A stretch of DNA of 64,000 nt, taken from positions 81,638 through 145,637 of the forward strand of contig NZ_BOPF01000029.1 of the NCBI RefSeq assembly GCF_016863615.1, written 5' to 3'. Below, piece by piece: positions 42,021 to 51,250 of this stretch. This DNA comes from Virgisporangium aliadipatigenens. Lineage in GTDB: Bacteria > Actinomycetota > Actinomycetes > Mycobacteriales > Micromonosporaceae. Numbering within the stretch: position 1 is the stretch's first letter; each line of letters opens with the position of its first letter. The notes beneath the pieces were generated by a model. The model saw only the letters and a list, made by a program, of their open reading frames with translations, searched no databases and had not been told where the DNA came from. The position numbers and the translations under genes were made by a program.

Positions 42021-44175
42021 GGAACAGCCGAGGCGCGAAGTCGATCAGATTCTTCTGCCAGGCGTCCCAGCCGTGCGGGCCCGGCGTGACACCGGCGAAG
42101 TCGTACCTGATCCCGAGACTGTCGAACGTCGCCATCGTGGACAGCACGATCGGGTAGACGAAGTCGGTCACGTTGCCGGTGTAGATCCGCAGCAGCCTCG
42201 TGCCGCTGTTGACGGCCGGCACGTCGAATCCCGTCGCGTTGAAGACGCCCGCCGAGAACGTGCCGATGTACGCGAACTCCCCGGGGCGGGACTTAAGGAC
42301 GTCGAACGCCTGGAAGCCGCCCATGGACAGGCCGGCGAGGGCCTGCTGCGCGGGGTCGCGGGCGATGTTGTAGGCCGCCCGCGCCGCCGGAACGATGTTG
42401 TCGAGCAGTTCGGCGGTGAAGTTCGGTACGTTGCCGTTGCCCATCACCACCACCATCGGCGTGTGGGTGCCGGCGAGCGCGCCGTTGTCGAGGATCTGGA
42501 CGGCGCGTCCCATCTCGACCCAGTCCGTGTAGTTCTGGCCGCCGCCGTGCTGCAGGTACAACACCGGATACGGGGTGGCGCGGTGCGGGTCGTAGCCCGG
42601 TGGCGTCCATACGTAGGCGGTCCGTTCGCCGCCCGCGACGGTGCTCGTATAGGTGAGCGTGCCGAGGGTCCCGCCCCGTCCCGCGGGGACGTCGGTCAGC
42701 GGCCGGGCGCGTTCGCCGGGGGCCAGGAAGGTGCTCCAGGTCGGTTCCGTGGTGATACGCGTCGGGTTCGCGGAGTCCTTGTGGGACACCCCGTCGACGA
42801 CGAACTTGTAGTAGTAGAACCACGGCTTCAACGGCCCGACCGTCACCCGCCAGCGGTCCCCGTCGCGGCTGAGCGGAACGTTGACCCAGCTGCCGCCCGG
42901 CGCCCAGTTGCCCCAGAGCGTGACGCGTCCCGCGTTCGTGAACGCGGTGCCGGTCTCCACGGTGACGAAGGTGTCCCCGTTGGCGTCGCGGGTGATCCAC
43001 GGCGTCGGCGTGGTGCCCGGGGCCGGCGGCCGGAACTCGTGCGTCAGCGGCAGGTGGCCGGGACTCGGCCGATGGTCGGACACCCGGCGGAAGAGCCGGG
43101 GGGCGAAGTCGGCCAGGTTCTCCTGCCACGCCGTCCAGTCGTGACCGGCGTCGGGATTGACCCCGTCGAACTCGTACCGCACGCCGGCCCGGTCGAGGGT
43201 GCGCATGAGCCGGTAGGTCGGGTTGTACGCGGGGTCGGTCATGTTGCCCGTGTAGATGCGCAGCAGCGCGAGGTGCCGGTTCACCGTTCGACCGGCAACC
43301 CGTGGCGGGTCGGCGAGCGTGGCCGCGAACGCCCCGACGTAGGCGAACTCGCCGGGTCGGGTGAGCGCGGCGCGCACCACCTCGGCGCCGCCCGCGGACG
43401 CACCGGCGACGGCCTGTCGCGCGGGGTCGCGGGCGACGTGGTACCCGTCGCGGACTGCGCGCATGAGCCGCTTCAGGTCCGCCGGCACGTCCGGGGCGTC
43501 GCCGTCGGCCATGACGACCACCATCGGGCGGATGCGGCCCTGCACCGACAGGTTGTCGAGGATCTGCGCGGCGCGCCCGAGGTCGGTCCAGTCGGTGTGG
43601 CGGGCGGCGCCGCCGTGCTGAAGATAGAGCACCGGATACGGCTCGCGGCGGCGGGCGTCGTACCCGGGCGGCGTCCACACCGTCGCGGACCGTCGGGCGA
43701 CGGTGCCCGGGTAGGTGACGGTGCCGAGGGTGCCACCCAGGCCGGCGGGCACGTCGGTGAGCAGGCGCGCGCCGTCGCCGGGGACCAGGAAGGTGCTCCA
43801 GGTCGGGTCCGAGGCGACCGTCGTCGGGTTGGTCGGGTCCTTGAGCAGCTTGGTGACGTCGCCCCGGAGCCGGTAGCGGTACAGGCCGGGCGGCAGCGGG
43901 CCGATCACCGAGCTCCACACGTCGCCGGAGCGGGTGAGGCCGAGGTCCGACACCGTGGCCGAGGGGCCGACGTTCGCCTCGACGACGAGTTGGGAGACGT
44001 TCCCCATCGCGTTCTGGATCTCGCTCGTCGGCACGGCGAACCTGGCGAAGCCGTCGGTCACGGTGAGCCAGGGTGCCGCCGCTGCCGCCGGACGCGCGGC
44101 CGTCACCGTCGGTGCGACCGCCGCGGTCACGACGATCAGGAAAATGCCGATCGCACGCCGGAACATAGATGTCAT
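42004..44175 (-). CDS. secreted double-domain esterase (enterochelin esterase/CE1-like, two modules)
   Basis: The 723-aa protein starts at MTSMFRRAIG behind GAGGAG; a much longer upstream frame lacks coding character. The signal peptide is AIGIFLIVVTAAVAPTVTAA. Two repeated modules follow. Each has a starch-binding-like beta domain (LPPGLYRYRLRGDVTKLLKD; LKPWFYYYKFVVDGVSHKD) then an alpha/beta hydrolase of the esterase D/feruloyl esterase type (VWTPPGYD, LYLQHGG). The nucleophile elbow of module 1 is GASAGG near residue 258 and of module 2 is GLSMGG near 617, with His in AGHDWTAWQ and GPHGWDAWQ. It probably removes acyl groups from plant or algal polysaccharides outside the cell. Confidence 0.88.
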   Translation of the reverse strand: MTSMFRRAIGIFLIVVTAAVAPTVTAARPAAAAAPWLTVTDGFARFAVPTSEIQNAMGNVSQLVVEANVGPSATVSDLGLTRSGDVWSSVIGPLPPGLYRYRLRGDVTKLLKDPTNPTTVASDPTWSTFLVPGDGARLLTDVPAGLGGTLGTVTYPGTVARRSATVWTPPGYDARRREPYPVLYLQHGGAARHTDWTDLGRAAQILDNLSVQGRIRPMVVVMADGDAPDVPADLKRLMRAVRDGYHVARDPARQAVAGASAGGAEVVRAALTRPGEFAYVGAFAATLADPPRVAGRTVNRHLALLRIYTGNMTDPAYNPTYRLMRTLDRAGVRYEFDGVNPDAGHDWTAWQENLADFAPRLFRRVSDHRPSPGHLPLTHEFRPPAPGTTPTPWITRDANGDTFVTVETGTAFTNAGRVTLWGNWAPGGSWVNVPLSRDGDRWRVTVGPLKPWFYYYKFVVDGVSHKDSANPTRITTEPTWSTFLAPGERARPLTDVPAGRGGTLGTLTYTSTVAGGERTAYVWTPPGYDPHRATPYPVLYLQHGGGQNYTDWVEMGRAVQILDNGALAGTHTPMVVVMGNGNVPNFTAELLDNIVPAARAAYNIARDPAQQALAGLSMGGFQAFDVLKSRPGEFAYIGTFSAGVFNATGFDVPAVNSGTRLLRIYTGNVTDFVYPIVLSTMATFDSLGIRYDFAGVTPGPHGWDAWQKNLIDFAPRLFRPGSS

Positions 44176-44280
44176 TGATTCACTCCTCATGCTGTCGACG
44201 GCCGTCCCGCGGTGGATGGGCGGCCGTGATCCCGCCTCACGCGGACGTGGCGGACGCGCGTAGAGGCGCTGCATACGGGC

Positions 44281-44294
44281 TGTGTGAGCGATAA
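44281..44294. promoter_or_regulatory. LacI-family operator-like sequence
   Basis: TGTGAGCGATAACA matches its own reverse complement at 10 of 14 positions and resembles LacI/GalR-family operators with a central CG. It lies about 105 bp upstream of the secreted esterase start. No LacI-family regulator is encoded in the window. Confidence 0.4.
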
Positions 44295-44363
44295 CATACG
44301 TGGGGCTAGTGTCGACGTCAATGAATGGATCAGCTCCATTCGGCGCTTTCTTGAATGCGTCGA

Positions 44364-44391
44364 TCGTTCGACCGGGAATCTCGTCGAACGA
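44364..44391. promoter_or_regulatory. inverted repeat with 9-bp arms
   Basis: TCGTTCGAC (44364-44372) and GTCGAACGA (44383-44391) are perfect inverted arms around a 10-bp spacer, about two helical turns centre to centre. It may be an operator, or a hairpin in a transcript from either side. Confidence 0.45.
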
Positions 44392-44479
44392 CGAAACATA
44401 AAGCGGCTGACCTCGGTGCGACGGAATTCCGGCGCGCGCGGCGGCCGGCCGGGGCGGCCGAAGTCGGCCGGACGATCGC

Positions 44480-44508
44480 TGGACAGGCGTCCGGGTGTCC
44501 CCTATAAA
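44480..44508 (+). promoter_or_regulatory. sigma70-like promoter of the sugar-ABC operon
   Basis: TGGACA (44480-44485), a 17-bp spacer and TATAAA (44503-44508) lie just upstream of a perfect palindrome that would cover the transcription start. The layout is that of a promoter blocked by a repressor. Confidence 0.6.
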
Positions 44509-44520
44509 GAAACCTCGACG

Positions 44521-44535
44521 AAACATCTGATGTTT
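44521..44535. promoter_or_regulatory. perfect palindrome AAACATC-T-GATGTTT, probable FadR/GntR operator
   Basis: This 15-bp palindrome overlaps the predicted start site of the ABC operon. A near-copy (AGACATCAGATGTTT) lies at 51160-51174 between the gntR gene and the divergent dehydrogenase operon, and its left half (AAACATC) recurs at 53079. The regulator encoded at 50428-51114 is the best candidate ligand. Confidence 0.65.
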
Positions 44536-44631
44536 GCCCACCAGCGTCGCACCTCTCCACCCCACCCCCTGCTGACACCGCCCCGCGCCGCGTCGCGCCG
44601 TCATGGGCGGGCAGTTCGACAAGGAGACCCG

Positions 44632-45690
44632 GTGAACCGCAACGTTCTACTCGGCCTGGGCCTGACGGTGGTGCTCGGCACCACTGTTCTCGCCACCGGC
44701 TGCTCCCGTGACTCCGACGGCGGTGACGCTTCGGCCCCGCTGATCGGCGTGGACTATCCCCGCTCCGACACCGACTTCTGGAACTCCTACATCAAGTACG
44801 TGCCCCAGTCGGCGAAGGACCTCGGTGTCCAGCTGAAGACCAGCAACTCGCAGAACGACATCGCCAACCTCATCTCCAACACCCAGGCGTTCATGAGCCA
44901 GGGCGTCAAGGGCGTCGTGATGGCCCCGCAGGACACCGCCGCGATCGCGCCGACCCTGGAGCAGTTGGCGAACAAGAAGATCCCGGTGGTCACGATCGAC
45001 ACCCGACCGGACACCGGCAAGGTGGCCATGGTGGTGCGCGCCGACAACCGCGCCTACGGCACCAAGGCGTGCCAGTTCCTCGGTACCAAGCTGGGCGGCC
45101 AGGGCAAGGTCGTCATGTTGCAGGGCGACCTGGCGTCGATCAACGGCCGCGACCGGACCGAGGCGTTCAACGAGTGCATGAAGAAGGACTACCCCGGCAT
45201 CACCGTCTTCGGGGAGGCCACCGACTGGAAGGGCGACGTGGCCGCGTCCAAGCTGCAGACGCGCTTCACGTCGGACCCTGACATCAAGGGCATCTACATG
45301 CAGTCGTCGTTCGCGCTCTCCGGCACGCTGCAGATCCTCAAGCAGCGTGGGCTCCAGGTCCCGCCGAGCGACCCGAAGCACGTCTTCGTGGTCTCCAACG
45401 ACGGCATTCCCGAGGAGCTGAAGAACATCCAGGGCGGTCTGATCGACGCCACGGTCAGCCAGCCGGCCGACCTCTACGCGAAGTACGGGCTCTTCTACGC
45501 CAAGGCGGCCATCGACGGCAAGACGTTCCAGCCGGGCCCGACCGACCACGGCAGCACCATCGTCAAGGTCCGCGACGGCGTCCTGGAGGACCAGCTCGCG
45601 GCGCCGTTGGTGACGCTGGACGGCGCCAGTATCGGCGGACAGCCCACCATGAAGTTCGACGACAAGTCGCTCTGGGGCAACAACGTATGA
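44632..45690 (+). CDS. sugar ABC transporter substrate-binding lipoprotein (RbsB-like)
   Basis: The 352-aa protein starts at GTG 44632 with AAGGAG upstream. It has a lipoprotein signal with lipobox LATGC (Cys24). The mature protein has the periplasmic-binding-protein type I pattern: IGVDYPRSDTDFWNSYIKYV, VKGVVMAPQDTAAIAPTL, and VVTIDTRPDTG. It would deliver a monosaccharide to the permease encoded two genes on. It is the first gene of a five-gene operon with an ATPase, a permease, fuconate dehydratase and lactonase, so the cargo is probably L-fucose or a similar sugar. It is preceded by the promoter and palindrome at 44480-44535. Confidence 0.92.
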   Translation: MNRNVLLGLGLTVVLGTTVLATGCSRDSDGGDASAPLIGVDYPRSDTDFWNSYIKYVPQSAKDLGVQLKTSNSQNDIANLISNTQAFMSQGVKGVVMAPQDTAAIAPTLEQLANKKIPVVTIDTRPDTGKVAMVVRADNRAYGTKACQFLGTKLGGQGKVVMLQGDLASINGRDRTEAFNECMKKDYPGITVFGEATDWKGDVAASKLQTRFTSDPDIKGIYMQSSFALSGTLQILKQRGLQVPPSDPKHVFVVSNDGIPEELKNIQGGLIDATVSQPADLYAKYGLFYAKAAIDGKTFQPGPTDHGSTIVKVRDGVLEDQLAAPLVTLDGASIGGQPTMKFDDKSLWGNNV

Positions 45691-47228
45691 ACGCCGCCAC
45701 GCGGGCTCCGGCGGACGGGCCGGTCGACGTCGACCGGCCCGCCGTCGAGGCGGTGAACGTCACCAAGCGGTACGGCTCGACGGTCGCGCTCGACGGCGCC
45801 GGCATCGTCGTGCGGGCCGGTGAGACGCACGCGCTGGTCGGCCGCAACGGTGCCGGCAAGTCCACCCTGGTCAGCATCCTGACCGGCCTGCAGGGGCCGG
45901 ACAGCGGCTCCGTCAGGTTCGACGGGCGGCCGGCTCCACCGCTGTCGGACCGCACCGCCTGGCGGCAGCGGGTCGCGTGCGTCTACCAGAAGTCGACGAT
46001 CATCCCGGAGCTGACGGTGGGGGAGAACCTCTTCCTCAACCGGCACGCCCGCGGCCCCGGTCGGTTGATCCGGTGGGCCGCGCTGCGCCGGGACGCCGCG
46101 CGGCTGCTCGCCGAGTGGTCGGTCGACATCGACCCGAGCCGACCGGCCGCCGCCCTGACGGTCGAGCAGCGGCAGTTCGTGGAGATCGCCCGCGCGCTGT
46201 CGTTCGGGGCGCGCTTCATCATCCTCGACGAGCCCACCGCCCAGCTCGACGGCACCGGGATCAACCGGCTGTTCGAGCGGATCCGCGCGCTGCGCGCACA
46301 GGGCGTCACCTTCCTGTTCATCAGTCACCACCTGCAGGAGATCTACGAGATCTGCGACCGGGTGACCGTCTTCCGCGACGCCCGGCACATCGTCACCGCA
46401 CCGGTGGCCGAACTCGGTCGCCAGGCGGTGGTCGCGGCGATGACGGGCGAGGACGTCCACCTCTCCGAGGCCGCCCGTCGGACGTTGCCCGCCGACGCCC
46501 CGGTCCGGGTGACGGTCGACGCGCTGGTGACCCGCACCGGCGCCGAACTCTCCCTGGTCGCGAGGGCGGGCGAGGTGATCGGCATCGCCGGCGGCGGCAG
46601 CAGCGGCAAGATCGAGGTCGCCGAGGCGATTGCCGGCCTGGCCCGACCGGTCTCCGGCACCGTGGCCGTCGACGGGCGTGTCCTGCGTCCCGGCAGCGTT
46701 CCCGACGCCCTCGCGGCCGGGATCGGCCTGGTGCCGCAGGACCGCAACCGGGAGGGGCTGGTGCCACAGCTCTCGATCGCGGAGAACGTCACGATGACGG
46801 TGCCGGAGCGCATCGGCCGCCGCGGTGTGCTGTCGCCCGGCCGTCGCGACGCCTTCGCCCGGCGGACCATCGCCGACCTGGCGATCAAGGCGTCGGGGCC
46901 GGACGTTCCGGTCGGCGAGCTGTCCGGGGGCAACCAGCAGAAGGTGGTCATGGGCCGGGCCCTCGCGAACGATCCGAAGGTGCTGGTCCTGCTCACCCCG
47001 ACCGCCGGCGTCGACGTGCGTTCCAAGCAGACGCTGCTGGGCGTCGTGCAGGAGGTGCGCCGAGGGGGGACCACGGTGCTGGTGGTCTCCGACGAGCTCG
47101 ACGACCTGCGCATCTGTGACCGCGTCCTGGTGATGTTCCGGGGCCGGGTGGTAGCCGAGAAGGCGCACGGGTGGAGCGACAACCACCTGGTCGCCGCCAT
47201 GGAAGGGGTCGATCTCGACCATGTCTGA
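45687..47228 (+). CDS. sugar ABC transporter ATP-binding protein, double-NBD (RbsA-like)
   Basis: The 513-aa protein overlaps the upstream gene by ATGA. NBD 1 has Walker A GRNGAGKST, signature-region LTVEQRQFVEIARAL and Walker B IILDEPTAQLD. NBD 2 has a degenerate P-loop (GGGSSGKIEVAEAI), the signature LSGGNQQKVVMGRAL and VLLTPTAGVDV, where the catalytic Glu after Walker-B Asp is absent (DE replaced by LT). One active and one degenerate site is the usual state of ribose-type importers, though loss at this position is noteworthy. Confidence 0.92.
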   Translation: MNAATRAPADGPVDVDRPAVEAVNVTKRYGSTVALDGAGIVVRAGETHALVGRNGAGKSTLVSILTGLQGPDSGSVRFDGRPAPPLSDRTAWRQRVACVYQKSTIIPELTVGENLFLNRHARGPGRLIRWAALRRDAARLLAEWSVDIDPSRPAAALTVEQRQFVEIARALSFGARFIILDEPTAQLDGTGINRLFERIRALRAQGVTFLFISHHLQEIYEICDRVTVFRDARHIVTAPVAELGRQAVVAAMTGEDVHLSEAARRTLPADAPVRVTVDALVTRTGAELSLVARAGEVIGIAGGGSSGKIEVAEAIAGLARPVSGTVAVDGRVLRPGSVPDALAAGIGLVPQDRNREGLVPQLSIAENVTMTVPERIGRRGVLSPGRRDAFARRTIADLAIKASGPDVPVGELSGGNQQKVVMGRALANDPKVLVLLTPTAGVDVRSKQTLLGVVQEVRRGGTTVLVVSDELDDLRICDRVLVMFRGRVVAEKAHGWSDNHLVAAMEGVDLDHV

Positions 47229-48255
47229 CACGCTGTCCACCGGCACCGCGCCGGCTTCCGTCACGCCGTCGCCGGCCGCCCGCCGCGCGCCGGCCATCGC
47301 CAGGCTGCGCGACTTCGCGCTGGTGCCGGCGATCGTCGCGGTGGCGATCGTCGGGTTCATCGTCAATCCGGTGTTCCTGAGCGGCGACAACCTGATCAAC
47401 GTGCTGCAGAGCATGTCCGAGATCTCCATCGTCGTGCTCGCCGAGACGATCGTGCTCATCACCGGCAAGATGGACCTGTCGCTGGAGTCGACGTTCGGGC
47501 TCGCCCCGGGGCTTGCCGCCTGGCTCATCGTCGATCCGGCCGTCACCCACGGGCTCGGGCTGCACGCCGTTCCGCAGGTGTGGGCGGTGCCGCTGGTGCT
47601 GCTCACCGGTGCGGCCGTGGGGGCTTTCAACGGGCTGCTCATCGTGCGCTTCAAGCTCAACGGGTTCATCGTCACGCTGGGCATCCTGATCGTGTTGCGC
47701 GGCCTGCTGACCGGCATCTCCGGCGGCAAGACGTTCTTCGCGCTGCCCGCGTCGATGACCTACCTGGGATCCGCCGCATGGCTGGGCGTACCGGCGTCGG
47801 TCTGGATCTGCCTGCTGCTGTTCGCCGTCGGCATCGTGGTGCTCGGCTACACGCGTCCCGGCCGGGCGCTCTACGCCATCGGGGGCAACGCCGACGCGGC
47901 GCGGGCCGCCGGTATCCGCACCGATCGGGTGCTGTGGCTCACGCTGATCGTGGCCGGCACGCTCGCGGCCCTCGCGGGGCTGCTCATCAGCGGGCGGCTC
48001 GCGGCGGTTCCGGCCGCCCAGGGCGACGGCGCCATCTTCCAGGTCTTCGCCGCCGCGGTCATCGGCGGGGTGAGCCTCAACGGCGGCAAGGGGACGGTCT
48101 TCGGCGCGTTCACCGGAGTCCTCCTCCTTTTCATGATCATAAATGTGTTGACCCTCGCGGGTGTCCCCGCGCAGTGGACGAACTTCCTCAACGGCGCCGT
48201 CATCCTGGTGGCCCTCGTCGTGTCCCGCGTGACGGGTGGAAAGGCGCAGACGTGA
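47221..48255 (+). CDS. sugar ABC transporter permease (RbsC-like)
   Basis: The 344-aa protein has about eight to ten membrane helices, starting in the last 8 bp of the ATPase gene. Typical family segments are [31 protein letters not shown] (the conserved GxxDLS motif), [20 protein letters not shown] and [20 protein letters not shown]. It forms the channel of the importer encoded by this operon. The stop overlaps the start of the fuconate dehydratase gene. Confidence 0.92.
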   Translation: MSDTLSTGTAPASVTPSPAARRAPAIARLRDFALVPAIVAVAIVGFIVNPVFLSGDNLINVLQSMSEISIVVLAETIVLITGKMDLSLESTFGLAPGLAAWLIVDPAVTHGLGLHAVPQVWAVPLVLLTGAAVGAFNGLLIVRFKLNGFIVTLGILIVLRGLLTGISGGKTFFALPASMTYLGSAAWLGVPASVWICLLLFAVGIVVLGYTRPGRALYAIGGNADAARAAGIRTDRVLWLTLIVAGTLAALAGLLISGRLAAVPAAQGDGAIFQVFAAAVIGGVSLNGGKGTVFGAFTGVLLLFMIINVLTLAGVPAQWTNFLNGAVILVALVVSRVTGGKAQT

Positions 48256-49550
48256 CCGAGCGGATCTCCGCAGTGGAAACCGTGGACGTGCGGTTCCCGA
48301 CCTCCCGGCAGCGCGACGGCTCCGACGCGATGAACCCGTTCCCGGACTACTCGGCGGCCTACGTCGTCCTGCGCACCACCGACGGCGCGGAGGGGCACGG
48401 GCTGGTGTTCACCGTCGGTCGTGGCACCGAGATCGCGGTGACCGCGCTACGGTCGCTGGCCGCCCTGGTGATCGGCCTGCCCGTGGCCGAACTCGTCGCC
48501 GACCCGGGCGCGCTGATGCGCCGGCTCGTCGACGACAGCCAGATCCGTTGGCTGGGCCCGGCGAAGGGCGTGGTGCACATGGCCGCCGGCGGTCTGGTCA
48601 ACGCGGTCTGGGACCTGGCGGCGCGGCGCGCCGGCAAGCCGCTGTGGAAGCTGCTGTCGGATCTCCCGCCGGAGCGGCTGGTGGCCCAGGTCGACTTCCG
48701 TTACCTGCGCGACGCGCTGACCGAGGAGGACGCCCTCGCGCTGCTGCGCGCCGCCGCGGCCGGCCGTGCCGAACGGGAGCGGCTGCTGCTGGCCGAGGGG
48801 TATCCGGCCTACACCACGAGTCCGGGCTGGTACGGCTACGACGACGAGAAGCTGGTGCGGCTGTGCCGGCAGGCCGTCGAGGCCGGGTTCGACCTGATCA
48901 AGATCAAGGTCGGTGGCGACCTCGCCGACGACGTGCGGCGGATGCGGCTCGCCCGGGAGGCCGTCGGGCCGACGGTCCGCCTCGCGGTCGACGCCAACCA
49001 GATCTGGGGAGTGCCCGAGGCGATCAGCTGGATGCGCGAACTCAGCCCCTTCGACCCGTACTGGATCGAGGAGCCCACCTCGCCCGACGACGTGCTGGGG
49101 CACGCCGCGGTCCGGCGCGCCCTGGCGCCGGTCATGGTGGCGACCGGCGAGCACGTGCACAACGCGGTGATGTTCAAGCAGCTGCTGCAGGCGGGTGCGG
49201 TCGACGTGGTCCAGATCGACGCCTGCCGGGTCGGCGGGGTCAACGAGAACCTGGCGATCCTGTTGCTCGCGGCCAGGTTCGGCGTGCCGGTGTGTCCGCA
49301 CGCGGGCGGCGTCGGCCTGTGCGAGCTGGTCCAGCACCTGGCCATGTTCGACTTCCTGGCGGTCAGCGGCACCGCCGAGAACCGGTACGTCGAGTACGTC
49401 GACCACCTGCACGAACATTTCACCGACCCGGTGCGGATCCGGGCGGGACGCTATCTGGCCCCCACCGCACCGGGGATGAGCGCCGAGATCCTGCCGGCCA
49501 CGCTGGCCGCGTACCGGTTCCCGGACGGACCCGAGTGGGCGGCGGCGTGA
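48252..49550 (+). CDS. fucD: L-fuconate dehydratase (enolase superfamily, FucD-like)
   Basis: The 432-aa protein has a GTG start overlapping the permease stop. It matches the FucD branch: N-terminal [20 protein letters not shown], then KIKVGGD (general-base Lys), Asp in DANQIWGV, Glu in EEPTSPDD, Glu in TGEHVHN, and the His region [16 protein letters not shown]. These bind Mg2+ and dehydrate L-fuconate to 2-keto-3-deoxy-L-fuconate. It is the signature enzyme for the oxidative L-fucose pathway and gives the operon its likely substrate; related 6-deoxy or L-galacto sugars are alternatives. Confidence 0.9.
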   Translation: MTERISAVETVDVRFPTSRQRDGSDAMNPFPDYSAAYVVLRTTDGAEGHGLVFTVGRGTEIAVTALRSLAALVIGLPVAELVADPGALMRRLVDDSQIRWLGPAKGVVHMAAGGLVNAVWDLAARRAGKPLWKLLSDLPPERLVAQVDFRYLRDALTEEDALALLRAAAAGRAERERLLLAEGYPAYTTSPGWYGYDDEKLVRLCRQAVEAGFDLIKIKVGGDLADDVRRMRLAREAVGPTVRLAVDANQIWGVPEAISWMRELSPFDPYWIEEPTSPDDVLGHAAVRRALAPVMVATGEHVHNAVMFKQLLQAGAVDVVQIDACRVGGVNENLAILLLAARFGVPVCPHAGGVGLCELVQHLAMFDFLAVSGTAENRYVEYVDHLHEHFTDPVRIRAGRYLAPTAPGMSAEILPATLAAYRFPDGPEWAAA

Positions 49551-50431
49551 CGGAGCACCGGACGATCGTCGACGCGCACCATCACCTGTGGCGACCCGAG
49601 CGCGGGTACACCTGGCTCGACGCGCCCGGCCTGACGGCCATCCGCCGGCCGTTCACCCCGGAGGACCTGACGGCCGAACTCGCCGCGGCGGGGGTCGAGG
49701 CCACGGTGCTGGTCGAGGGCGGCCGCTGTCACCCCGACGAGGCCGCCGAGTTCCTCGGCCACGCCGCCGACACCCCGGCCATCGCGGGCGTGGTGGCCTG
49801 GGCGGAGCTGACGGACGCGGACCTGGCCGCGACCCTGGCCCGCTATCGCCGGCACCGCGGCGGCGAGCTGCTGGTCGGCGTGCGTTCGCAGGTGCAGGGC
49901 GAGGAGGATCCCGACTACCTCGACCGCCCCGAGGTGCGGCGCGGGCTGGCCGAGGTCGCCGCGGCGGGTCTGGTGTTCGACCTGGTGATCCGCGCCGACC
50001 AGCTGCCGTCCGCCGCCCGTGCGGCGCGGGCCGTTCCGGAACTGCGCCTGGTGCTCGATCATCTCGGCAAGCCCCGGATCGACGAGGGGGCGGCCGGCCT
50101 GCGGCGCTGGCGCGGGCCGTTCGCGGCGCTGGCGGCCGCCGGCAACGTCACCTGCAAGCTGTCCGGGCTGGTCACCGAGGCCGGGCCGGATTGGACCCCG
50201 GACGACCTGCGCCCGTTCGTGGCGGTGGCCGTCGCGGAATTCGGCGCCGCCCGGCTGATGTTCGGCTCGGACTGGCCGGTGTGCCTGCTCGCGGCCGACT
50301 ACGGCGGCGTGCTGCGGGCGCTCGGGGCGGCCCTGCCGCCGCTCGGGGAGCCGGACCTGCGGGAGATCTTCGCCGGTACCGCGACGCGGGTGTACGGACT
50401 GGGCGGGCGGCTGCGGCGTGACGCGCCCTAG
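49547..50431 (+). CDS. amidohydrolase-family sugar lactonase (L-fucono-1,5-lactonase-like)
   Basis: The 294-aa protein has a GTG start overlapping the FucD stop. Metal-dependent hydrolase motifs are DAHHHLW at the start, VLDHLGKP in the middle and FGSDWPVC near the C-terminus (catalytic Asp). This is the COG3618-type amidohydrolase group that hydrolyses sugar lactones such as L-fucono-1,5-lactone to the acid, which FucD then dehydrates. It converges with the regulator gene at 50428; the two stop codons overlap in a CTAG. Confidence 0.87.
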   Translation: MTEHRTIVDAHHHLWRPERGYTWLDAPGLTAIRRPFTPEDLTAELAAAGVEATVLVEGGRCHPDEAAEFLGHAADTPAIAGVVAWAELTDADLAATLARYRRHRGGELLVGVRSQVQGEEDPDYLDRPEVRRGLAEVAAAGLVFDLVIRADQLPSAARAARAVPELRLVLDHLGKPRIDEGAAGLRRWRGPFAALAAAGNVTCKLSGLVTEAGPDWTPDDLRPFVAVAVAEFGAARLMFGSDWPVCLLAADYGGVLRALGAALPPLGEPDLREIFAGTATRVYGLGGRLRRDAP

Positions 50432-51114
50432 CCCCGGTCCGACAGGACCGCGCGCAACCACGCCTCGGAGGTGTTGACGTGGACCAGCGCGCTGGCATGG
50501 GCGAGCAGTTGGTCCCGCCGGCACAGGGCGGCGTAGATCGCCTGGTGCTCGTCGATCGTGGTGTGGGCCGCGTTGCCGTCGATCAGCCCGCGCCAGACCC
50601 GGGCCCGTACCGTACGGCTGGACAGCCCGTCCAGCAGCGAGGTGAGCGTCTCGTTGCCGGTCGCCGCGACGACCGTGTGATGGAACGCCGTGTCGAACCC
50701 GATGAGCTTCTCGTGGTCGTCGGCGGCCGCCCGCATGCTGTCGAGGATCCCGCTCAGTTCGGCCAGGGCGGCGTCGGTGACGCGCAGCGCGGCCAGTCCG
50801 GTGGCCACCGGCTCCAGCATCCGGCGCACCTCCATCACCTCCAGCAGGGTGTCGTCGCGCAGCAGTTCCACGGCCAGGCCGAGGCCCTCGAGCAGCAGCC
50901 GCGGCGCGAGGCTGGTGACGTAGGTGCCGTCGCCACGGCGCACGTCGAGCACCCGGGCCGACTCGAGCACCTTCACCGCTTCCCGCACCCCGCTGCGCGA
51001 CAGGCCCATCTGGGCGGCCAGTTGCGGCTCGGGCGGCAGGCGCGACCCCGGCGGCAGTTCCCCGTTCTGGATCATGCTGCGGATCTTGGCGATGGCCTCG
51101 TCGGTCAGTGCCAC
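50428..51114 (-). CDS. FadR-type GntR regulator (FCD domain)
   Basis: The 228-aa protein has an N-terminal winged HTH (PPGSRLPPEPQLAAQMGLSR, then REAVKVLESARVLDVRRGDG) and a C-terminal all-helical FCD domain with metal/ligand residues in GFDTAFHHTVV and TIDEHQAI. FCD regulators often repress sugar-acid genes and respond to an aldonic or keto-acid intermediate. It is divergent from the dehydrogenase operon at 51251 with a palindrome between them that also sits at the ABC promoter, so it is probably the regulator of both fucose-type operons and of itself. Confidence 0.92.
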   Translation of the reverse strand: MALTDEAIAKIRSMIQNGELPPGSRLPPEPQLAAQMGLSRSGVREAVKVLESARVLDVRRGDGTYVTSLAPRLLLEGLGLAVELLRDDTLLEVMEVRRMLEPVATGLAALRVTDAALAELSGILDSMRAAADDHEKLIGFDTAFHHTVVAATGNETLTSLLDGLSSRTVRARVWRGLIDGNAAHTTIDEHQAIYAALCRRDQLLAHASALVHVNTSEAWLRAVLSDRG

Positions 51115-51159
51115 GACTCTCCCTCCGGAACGGTCAGTCGCTTGCCGCCCTCACTATAG

Positions 51160-51174
51160 AGACATCAGATGTTT
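51160..51174. promoter_or_regulatory. FadR/GntR operator copy in the gntR-dehydrogenase divergent region
   Basis: AGACATCAGATGTTT differs from the perfect palindrome at 44521 at the second base and the centre base. A TATAGA -10-like element (51155-51160) overlaps its left end. It lies 46 bp from the regulator start and 77 bp from the dehydrogenase start. Confidence 0.6.
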
Positions 51175-51250
51175 GCCGAGTGCGTCGAACGGGTCGCGCA
51201 CCGGCACCCAGGAGAGGAAGGGTTCCGATGGATCGTTGCGAGGCGACGAC

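Larger units (their letters stand above)
44176..44631. other. 456-bp divergent control region between the esterase and sugar-ABC genes
   Basis: No credible gene lies here. It holds, left to right, a LacI-type operator-like sequence (44281-44294), a 9-bp-arm inverted repeat (44364-44391), a sigma70-like promoter toward the ABC operon (44480-44508) and a perfect 15-bp palindrome (44521-44535), all described separately. This density suggests multi-signal control of both directions. Confidence 0.6.

Noticed and set aside
44176..44622. N-terminal extension of the secreted esterase
   Set aside because: It would put about 150 non-coding-like residues ahead of a clear signal peptide with its own GAGGAG site.
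44284..44631. N-terminal extension of the sugar-binding lipoprotein
   Set aside because: It would bury the promoter, operator and ribosome binding site and remove the N-terminal position of the lipoprotein signal.
50924..51250. Longer N-terminus of the Zn-dependent dehydrogenase starting inside the opposite gntR gene
   Set aside because: It would run through the gntR coding region and the operator. ATG 51251 gives the normal family length.
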